A stretch of DNA of 21,546 nucleotides from Saccoglossus kowalevskii. Lineage: Eukaryota; Hemichordata; Enteropneusta; Harrimaniidae. A program made the position numbers and the translations under genes. Shown in pieces: positions 17,859 through 21,546 of this stretch (position 1 is its first letter; each line of letters starts with the position of its first letter). The stretch covers positions 324,729 to 346,274 of the forward strand of contig NW_003116949.1 of the NCBI RefSeq assembly GCF_000003605.2. Reading direction: 5' to 3'. The notes under the pieces are model-generated. The model saw nothing but the letters and a program-made list of their open reading frames with translations. It was not told the origin of the DNA and ran no database searches.

Positions 17859-19750
17859 AAAGTCACTGTACTGCATATGAACAACGCAGCGTTATGTCAC
17901 AGGAGGACCAATCGCACAGGAACTTTCTAAAAGTCAATACGAGATGGGGTTTAGAGTGTGCGATTTCAGTTACTTGCCATTGTGTAATAAACACTGACCT
18001 TAGGTTTTGAACTTTCATCCGATATAGCATAAACAACTGGTTCGCTAGCAGACCTCTGACACTGTAACAAATCATGACCATATTCGGATTAGTGTCATTT
18101 AATGAAAATCCCTTACTTAATACAAAACGCTATTCAGAGCAAATATAGTGTGTATTGTGCACACAGATGTCTAAAAATTTACTATTCGATCAACCTCAAA
18201 ATAAAATAAAACGGATATTCACTAAAGATGTGATAGAATACAAATAATGTCATTAAAAATAAAATCACAAAACTATTTTTGTCTTTTTTTATATATAAGA
18301 TCAAATTCGAATGTAGGTGTTATGTTCTAAAGTTATCCTCAGTTCTAAATCTTCCTATATTTACCCTAAATATACGCAAACCCCAAAATACAAACAGCTG
18401 TTCCACTTGCAAACGTTGGTTAACTTAGCATTCCTGATAAAAACCTGTATTAATATGTGATGTCATTATTTTAAGATTGACAGCAGACAGAACATATACT
18501 GCTTTCAAACGATTTCAACCTTCATAACGGCGTACATTCTAAATCAAAATAAGCTTTAGCCTATTTATATCCTAAATCATATATTTATGAGTATTCACAT
18601 GTGAAAATTGAGTTAAATTGTATTATGTACCATGAAATACAGAGCAAAAACTAAAATTTCGCAAAGATTGTTGGGTAACATCTTGGAAAAACTGAGCTCT
18701 GGTTTGTTTGACAACAAGATACATGCATGACGCTTTAAGACGAAACAAACTAAAGGTCTAAAACTTTGCCAACAATTCATGGATTTTTCCATTCATTCAA
18801 TATATACACGCCACAGATTATTGTATTATCTGTATTGTTGTATAGTTTAATATTTTATAACACCGACCTAAAATTTTACGACTTCGTGGACTAAGGCCGA
18901 CTTTTAACCAAATTGTCACCTTAGATTTACAAACACCACGTGTCTAATAAATAATGGACAAAACACTAGAGACAACCTATTCTCAACAGCATGTCAAAGT
19001 AATATATTGTCAGAAAGATGACGGAAGTATTCTCCCTTCAAATATATTCATTTTGCTGTGTGTTTGGCCATTTAGAAGTTCGATGAAAGGAAATTGTGCC
19101 GAAACCTTAGAATTTCCTAGCATGCCTTGCAGATTATATATTTTACAGCGTACTCTGTGGTGAAAAAATAACTTCTAAATATTTTTACTACGATATGCAC
19201 GCGAATATATCCGCTAGCTGATACATATACAGATGTGTGTGTAGGTTATACAAATAAACTATTACGGGCGTACCAGTATTGTCGTAATAATCGATAAACT
19301 TATTATATAAAAATAGGTTGTTTAAATAATAGATCCGAGCCAATGTAGGTATTATATACATTATAAGTGGGAAGGGAATCGCCATAAGTGCTGAACAAAG
19401 ATGATAGTGGATGAAATATCAGAAAATGTTGCCTGTATATTTAAAAAAAATATGAAGTGATAACATAAGAGTTATGAAATGGAATGTAGTGCTATGGAAT
19501 GGAAAGAAGTAGAATGATTTTTTTTTTTTAAAAAGAGAGTAGCGTGTTTGAAATCTAAACCAAATTGGATTTGATATCAACGTCAAATGAGGAGAACGTG
19601 AGATTACTGTTTGGTTTTATTTGGAACATAACGATCCCGTGGCGATTCAATGCTTATTTGGTACATTTCAATTTTTTTCCTATAATTAGATAATATCCAA
19701 TGAACATGGGCGTGGCATATGTATGTAGTATATGATAAGACTGTATATGA
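17859..19750. other. Non-coding, AT-rich
   Basis: No exon with convincing borders, RNA gene or repeat family was seen. Opposite-strand frames at 17828-18010 (+) and 17863-18081 (-) overlap and have no recognisable motif; the frames at 18954-19163 (+) and 19188-19385 (-) are likewise unsupported. Confidence 0.5.
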
Positions 19751-19874
19751 TGACGTCATGCTATTGTATGTTATATGTCGTTCTATATATAGAGATGGCT
19801 CACCGTTGCTGTTGTCAATGACTTGGCTTCCGCTGATTCATTGTACGCGTAAAACCTGTTATAGGCAATAAAAG
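19751..19874 (+). promoter_or_regulatory. Possible core promoter and first exon: CRE, TATA box, donor
   Basis: A palindromic TGACGTCA at 19751-19758 is followed 25 bases later by TATATATA at 19784-19791. A start site would be expected near 19815. A usable donor, AAAG|GTAAAT, follows at 19874/19875. The next good plus-strand acceptor is at 20190. The arrangement fits a small promoter plus non-coding first exon, but AT-rich DNA makes TATA-like strings common. Confidence 0.25.
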
Positions 19875-20024
19875 GTAAATTAGTATGTAGGGGATTTTAT
19901 ATTTTATATTCAATTTAGAGAAACGTGTCGCGTTCAACTAACTAGTTTGTTACATCCCTCTCTACAATACCCGGGCACGAAACGAGTTGTTAATACATGA
20001 TAATCACCAATATCCGTCCGTGCT

Positions 20025-20054
20025 CTTTGCTGTCACATGACGGATGTGACAAAG
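20025..20054. repeat. Short hairpin, GTCACAT/ATGTGAC arms
   Basis: CTTTGCTGTCACAT pairs with ATGTGACAAAG around GACGG, with a two-base bulge. It overlaps an E-box-like CACATG. The function is unknown. Confidence 0.5.
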
Positions 20055-20190
20055 TGGTTAATACGCCACTGTAATATCTTCCACCTTTGTACATCATGGA
20101 ATGATCCGATTTGCGTACACAAGTTAATATATCGTATTGTTAGAATGGGATAATAATTCAATGATTTATATTAGCTTTTATTTTCCACAG

Positions 20191-20374
20191 AGATGAGTAC
20201 AGGATTATGTTGTATCCCTGCTACAAGGCAAACGACGGCGATGTCATACTATCGTGTACACGCTATACTACGCATGCGTTAGTTCTGTTTGGGGATGAAA
20301 ACAATTGTTACCAACACAGTGGTACAAAGAGTGTGTCGATTAAACCGCCTGTTAACAATGCTAAAGCGCGGTGA
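20191..20374 (+). CDS. Candidate plus-strand exon, small unrecognised product
   Basis: The exon follows a strong acceptor (TAGCTTTTATTTTCCACAG). In phase 2 it is open for 60 codons to TGA at 20372-20374, reading DEYRIMLYPCYKANDGDVIL and VLFGDENNCYQHSGTK, with four Cys. From its own ATG the frame has 55 codons. Another frame starts with an ATG two bases into the exon but stops after 29 codons. It could be the last exon of a short gene driven by the element at 19751, or chance. No family was recognised and no poly(A) signal was seen. Confidence 0.22.
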
Positions 20375-21195
20375 ACACGAAAATGTACACTGGATATAAA
20401 TGCAAATTATTGGAAATGTAGTTATTAGCTGGCGGCCAAATTAGATTGTAGATTTGAAAACCACGATTGATAATTCCCCCATATCTCCTTAGCAGGGAGT
20501 GACGTCACGCGGGAAAAGAACTACGGTGATGGAGAGTCTCAGCACGTTTTTCGCAAAGCTATCCATTACAGTGCTCGATGGTCTTCTAATGCAATCTGCA
20601 CGACTGTATGTTTAGTTTAGACAATCTAAGATATGACATGTTTATGACGTTACCGCCGCGAAGGTTATGACGTGCATGGCAGAAATCAATACCTAATAAC
20701 TCGTGAGTGGCACTGCGTAATCATATCAATATGCTATGAAAAGGATTTGCTTCTCGGTAAAATGATAACGACTTGATGACTAGATAAAAGAAGCAAATTA
20801 CTGATAATATTTTACACCACATCCATACCACTTTGGTATCTTACGAAAATGTACATACCATATGTAACATGGAGTGCAGCTATTGTATATTATATATTAA
20901 AAGCGAGGAGCCTAATGACTTTTTAGGAAACAACTCAATTGGTGTGCATTTCAAACCGATCTCAATGGAAAATGATTCACAGCGAATATATATATTGTGT
21001 AATTTAGTTCATATTCGATATTCGAACAGAAAATCTCGCGTGAGATTCAGTGACATCCAAAGATGCTGAAAGCTCACTTTCGTAGCTACGAAACTGCTCA
21101 TGGATGGTTCGCTAGTGGCAAGGCGGATATCTTGTGAATTCGTAGCTGTTGTATTTAATACAGAACACATAATTATTGCTCAACATGTCAAATGC
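20375..21195. other. Non-coding, with a palindromic CRE
   Basis: TGACGTCA lies at 20500-20507 in a GC-richer patch, and TGACGT/ATGACGT half sites lie near 20645 and 20668. On the minus strand GAGCTTTCAG at about 21066 is a fair acceptor, but every frame after it stops within about 20 codons. The plus frame at 20833-21069 shows no motif. Confidence 0.4.
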
Positions 21196-21360
21196 TTAAA
21201 GCGGGGTAGTCGTCACCTGCGCATGCGTCAGATGGCCATAGCGTGTCATTGTTTACAATCCAGCGTCTACCCATGGTTCTTTGCGTTTTTTGCGTGTGTT
21301 ATTATCGTCGCTTGGGACTCAATTCCCATGCGTGCGCAGGTGACGACCCTCCCGCTTTAA
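21196..21360. mobile_element. TTAA MITE family 1, full length, 165 bp with flanks
   Basis: TTAA flanks both ends (21196-21199 and 21357-21360). The terminal inverted repeats read AGCGGGGTAGTCGTCACCTG on the left and AGCGGGAGGGTCGTCACCTG (reverse complement) on the right, both continuing into CGCA. The 90 or so internal bases carry no gene. A partial copy lies at 3048-3178. The ends resemble those of MITE family 2 (TTAA, AG-rich start, GTCGTC, TGCGCA), so both may be mobilised by the same kind of transposase. Confidence 0.85.
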
Positions 21361-21402
21361 AACAAAATTTACCGACAACACAACTTTCATATTACTACTA
21401 AC

Positions 21403-21515
21403 CTCGAGCATGGGTCGAATATAATTGCCAGCAGATTTAGTAGAGGCATGTAATCATCATTTAGTTTTATAATTATAAGATCAATCAACTGCTCTGTTCT
21501 GGTAATAATGGTTTC
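21403..21515 (-). CDS. Internal coding exon of another or upstream gene, unrecognised
   Basis: On the minus strand, TTCTTTTTATCCCAG| precedes 37 open codons plus AG, and CTCGAG|GTTAGT follows. Both borders are close to consensus. The product is ETIITRTEQLIDLIIIKLND then DYMPLLNLLAIIFDPCS, which looks like two amphipathic helices of a small all-alpha domain. This is loosely like helices of a death-fold (CARD-type) domain, but that is only an impression. It ends in phase 2, so it cannot join the MARCH exon at 16172 (phase 0) without another exon between. The rest of the gene lies right of the window and perhaps in the 16.5-21.4 kb region. Confidence 0.5.
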
Positions 21516-21546
21516 CTGGGATAAAAAGAAGAATACTTATTCGATG

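Overview
The window looks like metazoan nuclear DNA. It is AT-rich, its genes are split by introns with GT/AG borders, it has long non-coding stretches, and it carries small non-autonomous DNA transposons. The gene families are animal Golgi glycan enzymes and a membrane RING-CH ubiquitin ligase. This gene set, a glycosyltransferase coded in one exon, and TTAA-flanked MITEs together suggest a marine invertebrate deuterostome such as a hemichordate or lancelet. That is inference; no species-level marker is visible.

Layout. Positions 145-968 (+) hold the last coding exon of a galactose-3-O-sulfotransferase (Gal3ST) gene whose 5' part lies left of the window. Positions 4137-5747 (-) hold a complete, uninterrupted coding region for a GT12-type beta-1,4-N-acetylgalactosaminyltransferase, with an apparent intron in the 5' UTR. 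The two genes face each other tail to tail, about 3.2 kb apart. Both products would act on galactose-containing glycans in the Golgi, but nothing in the DNA proves a functional link. Positions 6-12 kb are mostly non-coding, with a 390-bp repeat carrying a long palindrome, a (GATAT)n microsatellite and one plausible orphan coding exon (8604-8830, -).

Positions 12345-16154 (-) hold a five-exon gene for a RING-CH (MARCH-type) E3 ubiquitin ligase, which I assembled by splice-site and phase matching. Its first 120 or so residues are conserved-looking but I do not recognise them. The join to its last, membrane-spanning exon has a phase problem. A candidate upstream exon ends at 16390. Positions 16.5-21.4 kb are mostly non-coding, with an inverted second copy of the 390-bp repeat (17451-17858), a weak promoter/exon candidate (19751-20374, +) and a full-length TTAA MITE (21196-21360). 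One well-bordered orphan exon on the minus strand (21403-21515) belongs to another gene, or possibly to a further 5' part of the MARCH gene.

I found no tRNA, rRNA, CRISPR array, virus-like region or prokaryotic operon. The most unusual material is the unrecognised N-terminal region fused to the RING-CH ligase, two related TTAA MITE families that each have a copy just inside an intron donor, and the palindrome-bearing repeat pair.
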